Source of the DNA: Streptomyces albipurpureus | Lineage (GTDB): Bacteria; Actinomycetota; Actinomycetes; Streptomycetales; Streptomycetaceae | Direction: 5' to 3' | Length of the DNA: 64,000 nt | Assembly: GCF_023701525.1 (NCBI RefSeq) | Contig: NZ_JAMQAW010000011.1 | Coordinates: 147,567-211,566, forward strand | In this document: positions 8,684 through 17,180 of the stretch, piece after piece | Layout of the letters: every line of letters starts with the position of its first letter | Numbering within the stretch: position 1 is the stretch's first letter | Made by a program: the position numbers and the translations under genes | The notes under the pieces: model-generated | Database searches by the model: none | The model's input: only the letters and a program-made list of their open reading frames with translations | What the model was told of the DNA's origin: nothing

Positions 8684-9100
8684 CTAGACCCGGACGTGCG
8701 GAGCGCGTCTGGTCTCACTTTCCGGCACGGGCGCTGAAGCGTCCGCACCCAACTCCACTATCCTGTTGCCCGCGTCCACATGAACGACCCGGGGCTCCAA
8801 CGACCGCGCCTCCGCGTCATCCACCTGGGCGTAGCTGATCAGGATCACCAGATCCCCCGGATGCACCAGATGGGCAGCAGCCCCGTTGATGCCGATGACT
8901 CCGGAGCCCGGCTCACCCTCGATGACATAAGTCTCCAACCGCGCACCGTTGGTGATGTCAACGATATGGACCAACTCGCCGGCCAGGAGATCGGCCGCCG
9001 CCATCAAATCCGCGTCGATGGTCACCGACCCCACATAGTGCAGATCCGCCTGTGTGACGGTAGCTCGGTGGATCTTGGACTTAAACATGGTGCGCAACAT
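8684..9100 (-). CDS. panD: Aspartate 1-decarboxylase
   Basis: A 138-residue enzyme that makes beta-alanine from aspartate for pantothenate and CoA. It begins MLRTMFKSKIHRATVTQADL and carries the self-cleavage site in YVGSVTIDADL: cleavage between the Gly and Ser produces the pyruvoyl cofactor from the serine. The rest (ETYVIEGEPGSGVIGINGAAAHL, GDLVILISYA) matches the double-psi barrel of the family. The C-terminal 20 residues are an Arg/Glu-rich extension. It stands alone; panB and panC are not in the window. A small 6-bp hairpin with a T4 loop (9129-9144) lies in its leader. Confidence 0.95.
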   Translation of the reverse strand: MLRTMFKSKIHRATVTQADLHYVGSVTIDADLMAAADLLAGELVHIVDITNGARLETYVIEGEPGSGVIGINGAAAHLVHPGDLVILISYAQVDDAEARSLEPRVVHVDAGNRIVELGADASAPVPESETRRAPHVRV

Positions 9101-9726
9101 CTAAGTGCTCCCCAGTCTAGGCTCCCTGCCTGCATTTTTGCAGGTCAAGGGCGTCTCCCCTACCGTACAACGAGTCATATGCCCGGTCGACCGCCCCCCA
9201 GGGTTCTCGAAGCCTGGTACTGACCGATTACCGATGTTACTGACGAACCGTCAGGCAGGTTCACAGGAGCCGCGCGACAGCCCACGCGCCCTGCCGCCAC
9301 GACCGCGCGAGTCTACGCAACGGCCTTCGAGAGCCCCGCGGTTCGGCCCTCCGGGCGACTTCCACCGCGGCACGGACCCACAACGACGGGGTCAACGGAC
9401 GGTAGAGCCGGAGCGGGCGTGGACCGACCGTCCCCCGCGGCGGGGCTCCGCTCCGGAGGCCCCGGGAAGCAGTCCGTGGATCATCAGAGCTATCGGCAGG
9501 CCCACGCGGCGCGGTGACATGGCTGCGGACTCCCCGTCAGCGAAAGCGAGGATGCGATTTGGCCATTGTTGTTGTCCGCCAGGCGGCACTCGGGGTGGCA
9601 GGCAGCGGGCATCAGCCAATGACTCGGCCCGTGCCCCGGCATGCCCTGAAGCCGACCCGGCGTGACCAGCCAGAAGGAGCAGACCTGCCCGTAGATCTGC
9701 GGACATTCCATGCGGGCCCCACCCGA
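9101..9726. other. Intergenic region upstream of panD, no gene seen
   Basis: About 625 bp without a convincing gene on either strand. It holds the panD promoter and leader, including the short CCTGCA-TTTT-TGCAGG hairpin at 9129-9144. Open frames here have no ribosome sites and read as Arg/Pro-rich noise. Confidence 0.5.
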
Positions 9727-9882
9727 TTACCAGTAGTGCCGACGGCCTCCCACCGCGTGCCCGAGCGCCCCCAGGGCCCACAGCACCACGCCGATCCCGA
9801 CCAGGATGATCCCGATCGTCCACAGAACGCCAATGCCGGCCACCAGGCCGATGATCAGAAGAATGAGGCCGAGGATGATCAT
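9727..9882 (-). CDS. DUF6131-type membrane microprotein
   Basis: A 51-residue, almost wholly hydrophobic protein with two short membrane segments (about 2-18 and 20-42) and the tail GHAVGGRRHYW, the pattern I recall for the DUF6131 family of Streptomyces. Function is unknown; such proteins are often found with stress genes. The ATG at 9882 has GGAGG five bases upstream, and the reading frame further up has no family similarity. It is divergent from the sigma-B-like promoter and damaged SRPBCC gene to its right. Confidence 0.75.
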   Translation of the reverse strand: MIILGLILLIIGLVAGIGVLWTIGIILVGIGVVLWALGALGHAVGGRRHYW

Positions 9883-10047
9883 TTTGCCTCCGGTCGTGGA
9901 GCGTTTCCCCTGGTCCCAGGGTTGCCCGGTTCTGTCGGCTGCACAACAGGAGCGAGCGCTCCGCTGGGAGCCCCCGCTGCATGGCAGGCGGCCCGGGGGG
10001 CCGTGAACCCGGGCCGCGAGCCCAGTCCCGGCGAGCCGGCCCATGTC

Positions 10048-10072
10048 GTGTCAGACGGGATAACCCGGGTAT
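10048..10072 (+). promoter_or_regulatory. Sigma-B-like promoter
   Basis: GTGT, 15 bases, then GGGTAT, fitting the Streptomyces sigma-B pattern GNNT-N14/16-GGGTAY. It ends 39 bp before the ATG of the damaged SRPBCC gene, leaving room for the AGGGAG ribosome site. Confidence 0.55.
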
Positions 10073-10111
10073 GCGCTGCCTGTCACCGACCGGCCGTCAC
10101 AGGGAGTGGGT

Positions 10112-10686
10112 ATGTCGAAGACCGAGGAGTCCGTCGAGGTCGCCGTGCCCGTTCGCACCGCCTACGACCATTCGCACCGCCTACGCCCAGTGGACGCGGT
10201 TGGAGGAGTTCCCACCGTTCATGGACGCGGTGGAGCGCATCGAGCAGCGCACTTCGACCCTGATCCCACCGGGTCACCAAGGTCGACGGCGTGGGACGGG
10301 AGTTCGACGCGGAGATCACCGGGCAGGTCCCCGACGAACGGGTCGCCCGGACCACCGTCAGCGGCGAGGTCCGCCAAGCCGGGGCGGTCACCTTCCACCG
10401 GCTCGACGACACGCACACCAGGGTCACGCTCCAACCCGACCACGACCCTCAGGGGATCGCCGACACCGTCGCCGGCAAACGCGGCTTCGTCCGGCGCCAG
10501 GCCGAGGGCGATCTGAAGAACTTCAAGCAGTTCATCGAATCCCGCGGCACCGCCACCGGCGCCCGGCGCGGCACCGCCTGGGAAACCCCGGGGCGACGGA
10601 ACCCAGAGCACGGCATACGCAGACAGGTGGACCACACCCACAACCCATCGCACCCCATTTGCCCATGTTTGCCCGGCCAAGGGTAG
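10112..10686 (+). pseudogene. SRPBCC-family protein, two frameshifts
   Basis: Three reading frames must be joined to recover one START/Bet v1-like (cyclase/dehydrase) protein. MSKTEESVEVAVPVRTAYD is in the first frame from 10112. QWTRLEEFPPFMDAVERIEQ follows in the next. GVGREFDAEITGQVPDERV through GDLKNFKQFIESRG then runs in the third to the stop at 10686. The first break is an imperfect 19-bp tandem duplication (10152-10189). The second, near 10258-10275, is explained by one extra C. Two independent shifts make sequencing error less likely. The start has AGGGAG upstream and a sigma-B-like promoter at 10048, so the intact ancestor was probably a stress-induced lipid- or polyketide-binding protein. 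Confidence 0.8.
10152..10189. repeat. 19-bp tandem duplication causing a frameshift
   Basis: Unit one is 10152-10170 and unit two is 10171-10189, identical except for one base (A to C at the sixteenth position). Since 19 is not a multiple of three, it shifts the SRPBCC reading frame exactly where the protein similarity changes frame. Confidence 0.85.
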
Positions 10687-10936
10687 GGGGATGCGTGGGT
10701 CCGGGACGCAGCGGCCGACAAGGGAGTCGCCACGACGGAGTCAAGCCGCTTGCGCTACCGGTGGGCGGAGGCCAACACCCCGCTCCCATCTCCGCAATCA
10801 GCGAGTCCGTCGGGCAACTCCATCAGCGACCAGAGCGCCTCAGAGTGCCTGACGGCCGCCCCCTTGAAGCCACTACTGACACGACGCCATCAGCCACCCG
10901 GCCCTCCCGGGCCGCCTAACAGCTTACGGAGGCATC

Positions 10937-12121
10937 ATGAGGGCTCTGACCTGGCACGGCAGGCGCGATGTACGGGTCGACACGGTCCCGGACCCGAAGA
11001 TCCAGGACCCGACCGACATCATCGTGAAGATCACCTCGTCCGGGATCTGTGGATCCGACCTGCATCTGTACGAGGTCCTCGGCCCCTATCTGGACGCGGG
11101 TGACATCCTCGGGCACGAGCCGATGGGCATCGTGGAGGAGACCGGACCGGAGGTCACCGCCCTGTCGCCGGGAGACCGGGTGGTCGTCCCGTTCAATGTC
11201 TCGTGCGGCACCTGCTGGATGTGCGACCGGGGCCTGCACTCCCAGTGTGAGACCACCCAGGTCACCGAGCGTGGCACCGGCGCCTCCCTCTTCGGCTTCT
11301 CCAAGCTCTACGGCCAGGTGCCCGGCGGACAAGCCGAGTACCTGCGTGTCCCCTTCGGCAACACCCTCCCCATCAAGGTCCCCCACGGGCCACCCGACGA
11401 CCGGTTCGTCTACCTCTCCGACGTCCTGCCCACCGCCTGGCAGTCCGTGCGGTACGCCGACATCCCGCCCGGCGGCAGCGTCACCGTCATCGGGCTGGGC
11501 CCCATCGGCGACATGGCCTCCCGCATCGCCCTCCTCCAGGGCGCGGAACTGGTCATCGGCGTCGACCTCGTACCCGAACGGCTCTCCCGCGCCCGCGCCA
11601 ACGGCGTCCACACCCTGGACCTCAACGAGTACGGCAAGGACATCGCCGACGAGATCCGCCGGCTCACCCATGGGCGCGGCACCGACGCCGTCATCGAAGC
11701 CGTCGGCATGGAGGCCCATGGAGCGCCGGTCACCAAAGCGATCCAGCAATTCGCGGGGCTGCTCCCGGACGCGCTCGGCGAGAAGCTGATGGACCGGGCC
11801 GGGGTGGACAGCATGACCGCCTTCAACCTCGCGGTGGACGCCGCGCGTCGCGGCGGCACCATCTCCGTCATCGGCGTCTACGGCGGAGCCATCGACCCCG
11901 TCCCCATGCTCACCCTCTTCGACAAGCAGATCCAACTACGCATGGGCCAGGCCAACGTCAAACACTGGGTCGACGACATCCTCCCCCTCCTCAACGACTC
12001 CGACCCCCTCGGCGTCGACGGCTTCGCCACCCACCGGCTGCCCCTCGAAGAGGGCCCCACCGCGTACAAGACCTTCCAGGCCAAACAGGACGGCATGGTC
12101 AAAACCCTGCTCATCCCCTGA
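10937..12121 (+). CDS. Zinc-dependent alcohol dehydrogenase (FDH/threonine-DH type)
   Basis: A 394-residue cytosolic enzyme of the medium-chain dehydrogenase family. Catalytic zinc ligands appear in CGSDLHLY and GHEPMG. A structural-zinc-like cysteine cluster reads CGTCWMCDRGLHSQC, and the NAD loop is VIGLGPIGDMAS. A long insertion between zinc and NAD parts and the length match glutathione-independent formaldehyde dehydrogenase-like members. It likely oxidises small alcohols or aldehydes. The ATG has GGAGG seven bases upstream. The intact gene sits between two wrecked genes, an SRPBCC and an FMN-reductase/SDR scar. Such dehydrogenases often sit with SRPBCC, flavodoxin and SDR genes, so this looks like the surviving part of a stress operon. 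Confidence 0.85.
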   Translation: MRALTWHGRRDVRVDTVPDPKIQDPTDIIVKITSSGICGSDLHLYEVLGPYLDAGDILGHEPMGIVEETGPEVTALSPGDRVVVPFNVSCGTCWMCDRGLHSQCETTQVTERGTGASLFGFSKLYGQVPGGQAEYLRVPFGNTLPIKVPHGPPDDRFVYLSDVLPTAWQSVRYADIPPGGSVTVIGLGPIGDMASRIALLQGAELVIGVDLVPERLSRARANGVHTLDLNEYGKDIADEIRRLTHGRGTDAVIEAVGMEAHGAPVTKAIQQFAGLLPDALGEKLMDRAGVDSMTAFNLAVDAARRGGTISVIGVYGGAIDPVPMLTLFDKQIQLRMGQANVKHWVDDILPLLNDSDPLGVDGFATHRLPLEEGPTAYKTFQAKQDGMVKTLLIP

Positions 12122-12166
12122 CGCCGGCCACCCCACCGGCTCCAAGCCCCATCAACCGGAGGTTCG

Positions 12167-12380
12167 ATGCCCCGCGCCCTGGCGCTCGTCTGCAGTCTCA
12201 CCCCGTCCCCCGACCGTTCCAGCAGCGCCCGACACCACCGAGTTCGGAAAGCAGTCACCCCTCGGCCGCCCCGCTCAACCCGCCGAGATGGCACCCGCCT
12301 TCGTCTTCCTCGCCTCACCTCAGGCCAGCTACATCACCGGTGAGATCGTCAACGCCACCGGCGGCACCCCACTGCCCTGA
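12167..12380 (+). pseudogene. Deletion scar: FMN-reductase start joined to SDR end
   Basis: The ATG at 12167 has GGAGG six bases upstream and opens MPRALALVCSLTPSP, the usual start of NADPH-dependent FMN reductase/flavodoxin-family proteins. After about 20 codons the similarity stops. In another frame, from about 12233 to the TGA at 12380, the end of a short-chain dehydrogenase is plain: FGKQSPLGRPAQPAEMAP, then FVFLASPQASYITGEIVNAT, then GGTPLP. Both halves keep gene order and strand, so one deletion of roughly two kilobases removed the end of the first gene and most of the second. Neither product can be made. Confidence 0.75.
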
Positions 12381-12485
12381 CCGGGCCTCGACCGGAAGTG
12401 GCCACGGGCGGTCCTGACAGCCGCGTGCGCCGACCGCCAGGGCAACTCCGTCCCCGCCCCGCGCGGGACCGTATCCAGGAGAACC

Positions 12486-12932
12486 GTGAACAACGAACAC
12501 ACCGATGACAAGCCGACCGACCCGTCGCATCGCCGCCCCGACGGCGTGAGCGACACAACGGTGCGCGCGCTGGGCGCCCTCTCCGAGGCCCTGGAGACCG
12601 TGGAACGGGCCCGCGGCAGCCTCTACGCCTTCCACCAGCTGACCGGCGGCGCGGACCTGAAGCTCGACGAGGCGCTGGAACAGCTGCGTGCCGCGGGCCA
12701 CGACGCCCAGGCCGACCTGCTCGAACGCGAGATCGTGGGCCGCAACGTCATCCCCGGCCATTGGACCTTTCAGATCATCGAGGCGTACAACACCCACTAC
12801 TACCAGCCCTTCACCGACATCGAAGCCCGTATCCGGCGGGAACTGCTGGATGGCCGGCGGCATGTGTACGAGGCGGAGATGAAGGAAACCCGCCGCACAC
12901 ACGGGCGCCCCGGCCACACACCGGGCCCGTGA
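12486..12932 (+). CDS. Conserved helical protein of unknown function
   Basis: A 148-residue cytosolic protein, mostly alpha-helical, with no cysteine and no membrane segment. Visible stretches are SEALETVERARGSLYAFHQL, LEQLRAAGHDAQADLLEREI and GHWTFQIIEAYNTHYYQPF. The GTG start at 12486 is preceded by CAGGAGAA at good spacing. It comes 105 bp after the SDR remnant on the same strand, so it is probably the last member of the eroded alcohol dehydrogenase operon. I do not recognise a named family. Confidence 0.7.
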   Translation: MNNEHTDDKPTDPSHRRPDGVSDTTVRALGALSEALETVERARGSLYAFHQLTGGADLKLDEALEQLRAAGHDAQADLLEREIVGRNVIPGHWTFQIIEAYNTHYYQPFTDIEARIRRELLDGRRHVYEAEMKETRRTHGRPGHTPGP

Positions 12933-13069
12933 CCGCCACGCATGACGCACATCCGCTGGTGCGCCGCACGCGTCCGGCAGCGCTGCCTCCATGTGCTCTC
13001 GCCGATCCGGGGCCGCCCGGTCGCCCTGCCGTGTCCTTCGGGGCCGTCCGGGTGATAGCAGACGTACCG

Positions 13070-13525
13070 TCAGACTGCCTGGTGCGCGGTCTTGGGGGCC
13101 TTCTCCACCGTGTCCGCCAATCGGGCGAGCATGCTGCGGTGGCGTAGCTGGATCAGCGCGTCCACGACGGTGTTGTGGAGCTTCCCCGCTGGTCCGCGCA
13201 GGGGGTGTTCATCGATGGTCACCAAGGCGTACTCCCCCCAAGGTCGAATCTCCAGGGCGATTCTGGCGGTGCCGAGCCGTCCGCTGTCGGCCTCCAGTTC
13301 CAACACACCAGGGGCCTCACAACGCCGGACGACGGTGCTTCCCGCCACGGACCACCGTCCGAGCCGGACGGTGTAGGCGATGCTGGAACCGACCCGCGGC
13401 CAAACACCGTCCTCGGGCCGGGACTCCGACGTTCCCACCACCCAGTCGCCGTAGCGCGTACTGTCCGCGAGGACCGCCCAGACATCGTCCACGGTACTTC
13501 TGATCAATCGGTGCCGTACGGCCAT
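13070..13525 (-). CDS. SRPBCC family protein
   Basis: A 151-residue START/Bet v1-fold protein: RLIRSTVDDVWAVLADSTRY opens the fold, WVVGTSESRP and VTIDEHPLRGPAG follow, and the long C-terminal helix ends LARLADTVEKAP. Members bind hydrophobic ligands; this one has no clear catalytic residue. The ATG at 13525 has GGAGG upstream with ideal spacing and is preferred to an ATG nine codons earlier. Unlike the SRPBCC gene at 10112 it is intact, and it is divergent from the permease wreck. Confidence 0.82.
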   Translation of the reverse strand: MAVRHRLIRSTVDDVWAVLADSTRYGDWVVGTSESRPEDGVWPRVGSSIAYTVRLGRWSVAGSTVVRRCEAPGVLELEADSGRLGTARIALEIRPWGEYALVTIDEHPLRGPAGKLHNTVVDALIQLRHRSMLARLADTVEKAPKTAHQAV

Positions 13526-13621
13526 CGGTCCTCCAGATTGCATCGGATACACCGGAGCCTTCGCGTACCCGGCCCATTCGGGCCTACTCGTTCACTCTTG
13601 CAAGCAACCGAGGGATCTGCC

Positions 13622-13646
13622 GCCTGTCGCACACCCCACCGGGTAT
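13622..13646 (+). promoter_or_regulatory. Sigma-B-like promoter
   Basis: GCCT, 15 bases, then GGGTAT. The GTG start of the permease pseudogene is only 11 bases after the last base of the -10 element, so the transcript would be leaderless or nearly so. Confidence 0.45.
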
Positions 13647-13656
13647 ACGCCACCCC

Positions 13657-14402
13657 GTGAGAACTCCCCCCGTGAGCCCCCCGAAACCCGACTCCCCGCT
13701 ACCGCTCAAGAAGGCTCTGACCACCCGCCTGCTCTACTTCTTCATCCTGGGCGATGTCCTCGGCGCGGGCGTGTACGTCCTGGTGGGCCAGGTCGCCGCC
13801 GAATCCGGCGGCGCGGTGTGGGCTCCCCTGCTCGCGGCGTTGTGCCTGGCCCTGCTGACGGCCGCCTCGTACGCGGAGCTGGTCACCAAATACCCGCGCG
13901 CGGGCGGTGCCTCGCATTACGCCACCCTGGCGTACGGACCGTTCCTCGGGTTCCTCGCCGGTTTCTGCATGCTCGCCGCCGGTGTCGTGTCCGTGGCCGC
14001 CCTGACCCGCGGGTTCGGCGGCGACTACCTGTCCGAGTTCGTCTCCCTCCCCGTGGTGCTGGTGACGATCGTCTTCCTGACCGCGTTGGCGCTGCTGAAC
14101 GCGCGAGGCATCAGCGAGTCGACACGGGCCAACGTGGTCGCCACGGTGATCGAGGTCAGCGGACTGCTCCTCGTGGTCGGGCTCGGCGCCTGGATCGTGC
14201 TGCGCGGTGACGGAGACGCGGGCAGGCTCATCGAGCTGGGCACCCCTCACGAAGGACCCGCCGCAGCCCTGCTGAGCGGAGCGGTGCTGTCGTACTCGCG
14301 ACCCAGATCGAATCCGGCGTCTGGCTGAGAGGACTCCTCGTACTGGCTGTCGGCGCGGCACTGGGCGCCATCGCCGCAGCACGGTCCCGGCACCACCACT
14401 GA
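13657..14402 (+). pseudogene. APC amino-acid permease with internal deletion
   Basis: The first 205 or so codons encode the front half of an APC-superfamily permease: KKALTTRLLYFFILGDVLGA, VYVLVGQVAAESGG and about six membrane helices. Near 14290 similarity stops and this frame ends at 14328. In another frame the true C-terminus follows (VVLATQIESGVWLRGLLVLA, VGAALGAIAAARSRHHH, stop at 14402). Roughly half of a protein of about 450 residues has been cut out together with a frame change. The remaining product lacks the second half of the transporter and should not work. Confidence 0.78.
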
Positions 14403-14736
14403 ACCGCGACCCCCCGTGCGGCGGACTCCGCCGTCCGATGTTCGCGGGAACCGAGGAGGTTGTGTTGTTGGGCTTCTCTCGATGAGCGCGCCGCGCCGGG
14501 GGTGGCGGCCGGCCGAAACGGGGTGTGGGCGCCTGATGAACGGTCAGCCCGATCTGATGTCGCCAGAGGTGCCTTGAGTGACTGCCAGAGTGCGAGCCGT
14601 CGGGACGAGAGCAGGACGACGGCGGTAGGACACACCGTTCGGGAGCTGGGTTCGGCGGGGGCGGCCGCGCTGGTCGGCGACAAGGCCGCCGAGTGGGCGG
14701 TGCGGCCCCTGCCCGCGGTCGCGGGCCCAGCCGGTT
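14403..14736. other. Intergenic region, no gene seen
   Basis: About 330 bp between the permease wreck and the end of the sigma factor gene. One open frame crosses it on the plus strand but has no ribosome site and no recognisable protein feature. Confidence 0.45.
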
Positions 14737-15627
14737 TCAGTGCTCGGTGAGCATTCCCTTCCGCAGCCTGCCGAGGGTGCGGGTCAGGAGGCGGGAGACA
14801 TGCATCTGGGACAGGTTCAGTTCATCGCCGATGGCTGCCTGGGTCATCTCCTGCCCGAAACGCATCTCCAGGATGCGCCGGTCACGGGCGTCCAGATCCT
14901 CCAGCAGCGGCGCGAGAGACCGGAAGTCCTCCACCAGCTCCATCGCCGGGTCGACATCGCCCAGGACATCACCGTATGTCGGTCCCCCCAGCCCTGGGGC
15001 ATCTTCGGAGTCAGCCGTCGCAAGGTCGAGCGAGCCCGCGGTATACCCGTTGGACGCCACCATGCCTTCGATGATCTCGTCGTCGCTCAGACCGAGGAAC
15101 TCCGCCAGCTCTCCGACGGTCGCGTCGCGGCCCAGCTCCGCGGCCAGTTCGTCCCTGGCCTTGGCCAGCTCGGTGCGCAGCTCCTGGAGCCGGCGCGGTA
15201 CGTGGACCGCCCAGGAGGAGTCACGGAAGTAGCGTTTGATCTCCCCGACTATGTAGGGAATGGCGAACGTGGTGAACTGCACTTCGCGTCTCAGGTCGAA
15301 CCGGTCGATCGCTTTGATCAGACCGACCGTGCCGACCTGGACGATGTCTTCCATCTCCCCGCCGCCACGATTGCGGAACCGGCCGGCGGCGAAACGCACC
15401 AGGGAGAGGTTCATCTCGATCAGGGTGTTGCGAGCGTACTGGTACTCCGCCGTGCCCTCCTCCAGGATCCGGAGGCGGGCGAAGAAGACCTCCGACAGGC
15501 TTTTCGCGTCCCTGGGGGCGATCCGGGAAGGGTCGGCGACCTGCGGGAGGCCGGTCACCGGCGCGGTGCCGGTCGTTTGCCCGTACAGGGTGCTGTCACA
15601 GGGCGGTGCGGATAGGACGCTCGTCAT
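14737..15627 (-). CDS. SigB/SigF/SigG-family RNA polymerase sigma factor
   Basis: A 296-residue alternative sigma factor of the general-stress/development group. Region 2 is clear (LIEMNLSLVRFAAGRFRNRG, DIVQVGTVGLIKAIDRFD, VQFTTFAIPYIVGEIKRYFR). Region 3 follows (VHVPRRLQELRTELAKARDE) and region 4 ends with the HTH (MTQAAIGDELNLSQMHVSRL). The ATG at 15627 is chosen from similarity and an AAGGGAG site nine bases upstream; an open frame continues upstream but reads as noise. Proteins of this group are held by anti-sigma ATPases and released by phosphatase-regulated antagonists. An ATPase of that type lies at 16355 and an Rsb-type operon at 34.9 kb. Sigma-B-like promoters are seen at 10048 and 13622. 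Confidence 0.92.
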   Translation of the reverse strand: MTSVLSAPPCDSTLYGQTTGTAPVTGLPQVADPSRIAPRDAKSLSEVFFARLRILEEGTAEYQYARNTLIEMNLSLVRFAAGRFRNRGGGEMEDIVQVGTVGLIKAIDRFDLRREVQFTTFAIPYIVGEIKRYFRDSSWAVHVPRRLQELRTELAKARDELAAELGRDATVGELAEFLGLSDDEIIEGMVASNGYTAGSLDLATADSEDAPGLGGPTYGDVLGDVDPAMELVEDFRSLAPLLEDLDARDRRILEMRFGQEMTQAAIGDELNLSQMHVSRLLTRTLGRLRKGMLTEH

Positions 15628-15864
15628 CGCGGCCAGGCTCCCTTCGAGCGCGGATGTGAACCTGCACCTGCCCGAACCCCCGGTGCGCACACCTGGCGCG
15701 GCCCCCTCACCCGCGCATGGCCCGAATGCGCTATCCCCGAGACCTGTACCCCCAGGTCCGTACCTCAGTGCCCCACCCTCGGAGCTGGGCCGAACGGGTA
15801 GCAGGTCGGCACATCGGCGGAGCGTTGCGGGTGTGGACGATCTCTGCCCAGGTACACGGGGCGT

Positions 15865-16083
15865 ATGAGCGAACATGACCCGCACCTCGTCCTGGCCGCC
15901 GGGAGTTCGGCGTCGCTGTTTCTGATCCTCGTCGGTGTCGTCCTCGTAGCCGGGCTGCTGACCGCCTTCTGGGTCGGCAGCCGACGCACCCGCCGCCAGC
16001 CGAAACCGCCCCAGGGCCCCCAGCCCCGCTCCGACTCCTGGCAGCCGCCGGACACCCCCACCGACCCCGACCGCCATGACTAG
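15865..16083 (+). CDS. DUF6479-like single-pass membrane protein
   Basis: A 72-residue protein with one strong membrane segment (about residues 16-39), a short extracytoplasmic start and a Pro/Arg-rich cytoplasmic tail ending in Asp and His residues. The pattern fits the DUF6479 family I recall from Streptomyces; function unknown. The ATG follows ACGGGGCGT, a modest ribosome site. It is divergent from the sigma factor gene. Confidence 0.6.
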   Translation: MSEHDPHLVLAAGSSASLFLILVGVVLVAGLLTAFWVGSRRTRRQPKPPQGPQPRSDSWQPPDTPTDPDRHD

Positions 16084-16354
16084 GACCGGGCCCTTGCGGC
16101 CCGATCGCGACTGCGGTGGCGTGGCCTTTGCCAGGTACAGGTGTCTCGGAGGAGGTAAGTGAGCGGGCACCGCGAATCCCTGACCTCGACGATCCCCGCG
16201 TCGCCCGTCCCGGTGGTGGGCGAACGGGAGGGGTGGCGCATCCGATGCGACACGTGTCGAGCCGGAGCTCGTCGATCAGGAGGTGTGGTGGCGCCCGAAA
16301 CGGGCAGGCGCGTCTAATCGGAGCGGTACGACCAGCTGTGAAGGGCGCGGATGC

Positions 16355-16768
16355 ATGAACGGCACCAGGAACATCACAGCGCCGGCGCGGGCCGCCGTGG
16401 CGGTGGAAGGCGACCACTCGGCCCTCATCCATGACGCCCGCCAGGCCAGCCGGGCCTTCGCAGCCGCGCTCACCCCCGCACCGGGCGCCGACGCCACGGA
16501 CAACCTGCTTCTGGTTGTCTCCGAACTCGTCACCAACTCCTTGCGCCACGGCGGGGGCAGGTACACCCTCGCCCTCGCCGCGGACCCGGACTGCATGACC
16601 GTGTCCGTCAGCGACCCCAGCGCGGAGTTGCCGCACGAACGCACCCCCGACCTGGGCGGCATCGGTGGTGGCTTCGGTTGGCATATGGTCAACCATCTCG
16701 CGGACCGGGTCACGATCGTTGCCAACCCCGGGTCGGGTAAGACCGTCCACGCCCGTCTGCTGCGATAG
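16355..16768 (+). CDS. Anti-sigma-type ATP-binding protein (HATPase_c_2)
   Basis: A 137-residue cytosolic histidine-kinase-like ATPase of the RsbW/SpoIIAB type. The N-box reads LLVVSELVTNSLRHGGG, the D-box VSVSDPSAELP, and the G-box GGIGGGFGWHMVNHLADR. Such proteins phosphorylate an anti-sigma antagonist and bind a sigma factor. The SigB/F-type gene 700 bp away is the obvious partner, but many Streptomyces ATPases of this type are orphans. The ATG at 16355 begins the family-like sequence; an upstream frame is open but Arg/Gly-rich. Confidence 0.82.
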   Translation: MNGTRNITAPARAAVAVEGDHSALIHDARQASRAFAAALTPAPGADATDNLLLVVSELVTNSLRHGGGRYTLALAADPDCMTVSVSDPSAELPHERTPDLGGIGGGFGWHMVNHLADRVTIVANPGSGKTVHARLLR

Positions 16769-16866
16769 CAACCGATCAGCCGGGCTGTCGACGCCCACTC
16801 CGCGCGCCCCGTTCGAGGAGTGCCGGGGAGTGCCGTTCGGGATGGCGCGGAGGTTTCTCGATGCCG

Positions 16867-17139
16867 TCACCGCCCGGTTCGTGCGGATCTCCACATGGTG
16901 AACAGGCCCACTCCGACTCCGGTGATCGTGGTGAGGGCGGTCGGGCCCGCGATGGCGAACACCAGCGTGGCCAGGGTGATCAGCACGAGTAGCGCGGCCA
17001 GATCGAGTAGTTCCCTGTGGACAGGCCGCGGGGGAACCGAGCCCGGCTCCATTGACCGCCCTGGGACCGAGCGAGGGAGCGGCGGAAGCGGATCCGGCTG
17101 CGGCAGGGGTGGGTGCCCATTGCTCTCTTCGGTGTTCAT
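16867..17139 (-). CDS. Small membrane protein
   Basis: A 90-residue protein with a Pro-rich cytoplasmic start (about 1-40) and two hydrophobic segments (about 46-66 and 68-82) ending TMWRSARTGR. No family recognised. The ATG at 17139 is the first one after the 10-bp repeat array; the open frame reaches back through the array, which would add GPYGSVRVRT-type repeats, and that longer start cannot be fully excluded. It is divergent from the HTH-coiled-coil gene. Confidence 0.55.
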   Translation of the reverse strand: MNTEESNGHPPLPQPDPLPPLPRSVPGRSMEPGSVPPRPVHRELLDLAALLVLITLATLVFAIAGPTALTTITGVGVGLFTMWRSARTGR

Positions 17140-17180
17140 GTCCACCAGTGCAGCGCTCGTTCGCCGATCTCGGTAGGAGT

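Noticed and set aside
14460..14750. Plus-strand open frame next to the sigma factor gene
   Set aside because: It overlaps the end of the sigma gene and lacks a ribosome site.
15628..16170. Long N-terminal extension of the sigma factor
   Set aside because: Low-complexity Gly/Arg sequence without family similarity; it overlaps the divergent DUF6479-like gene.
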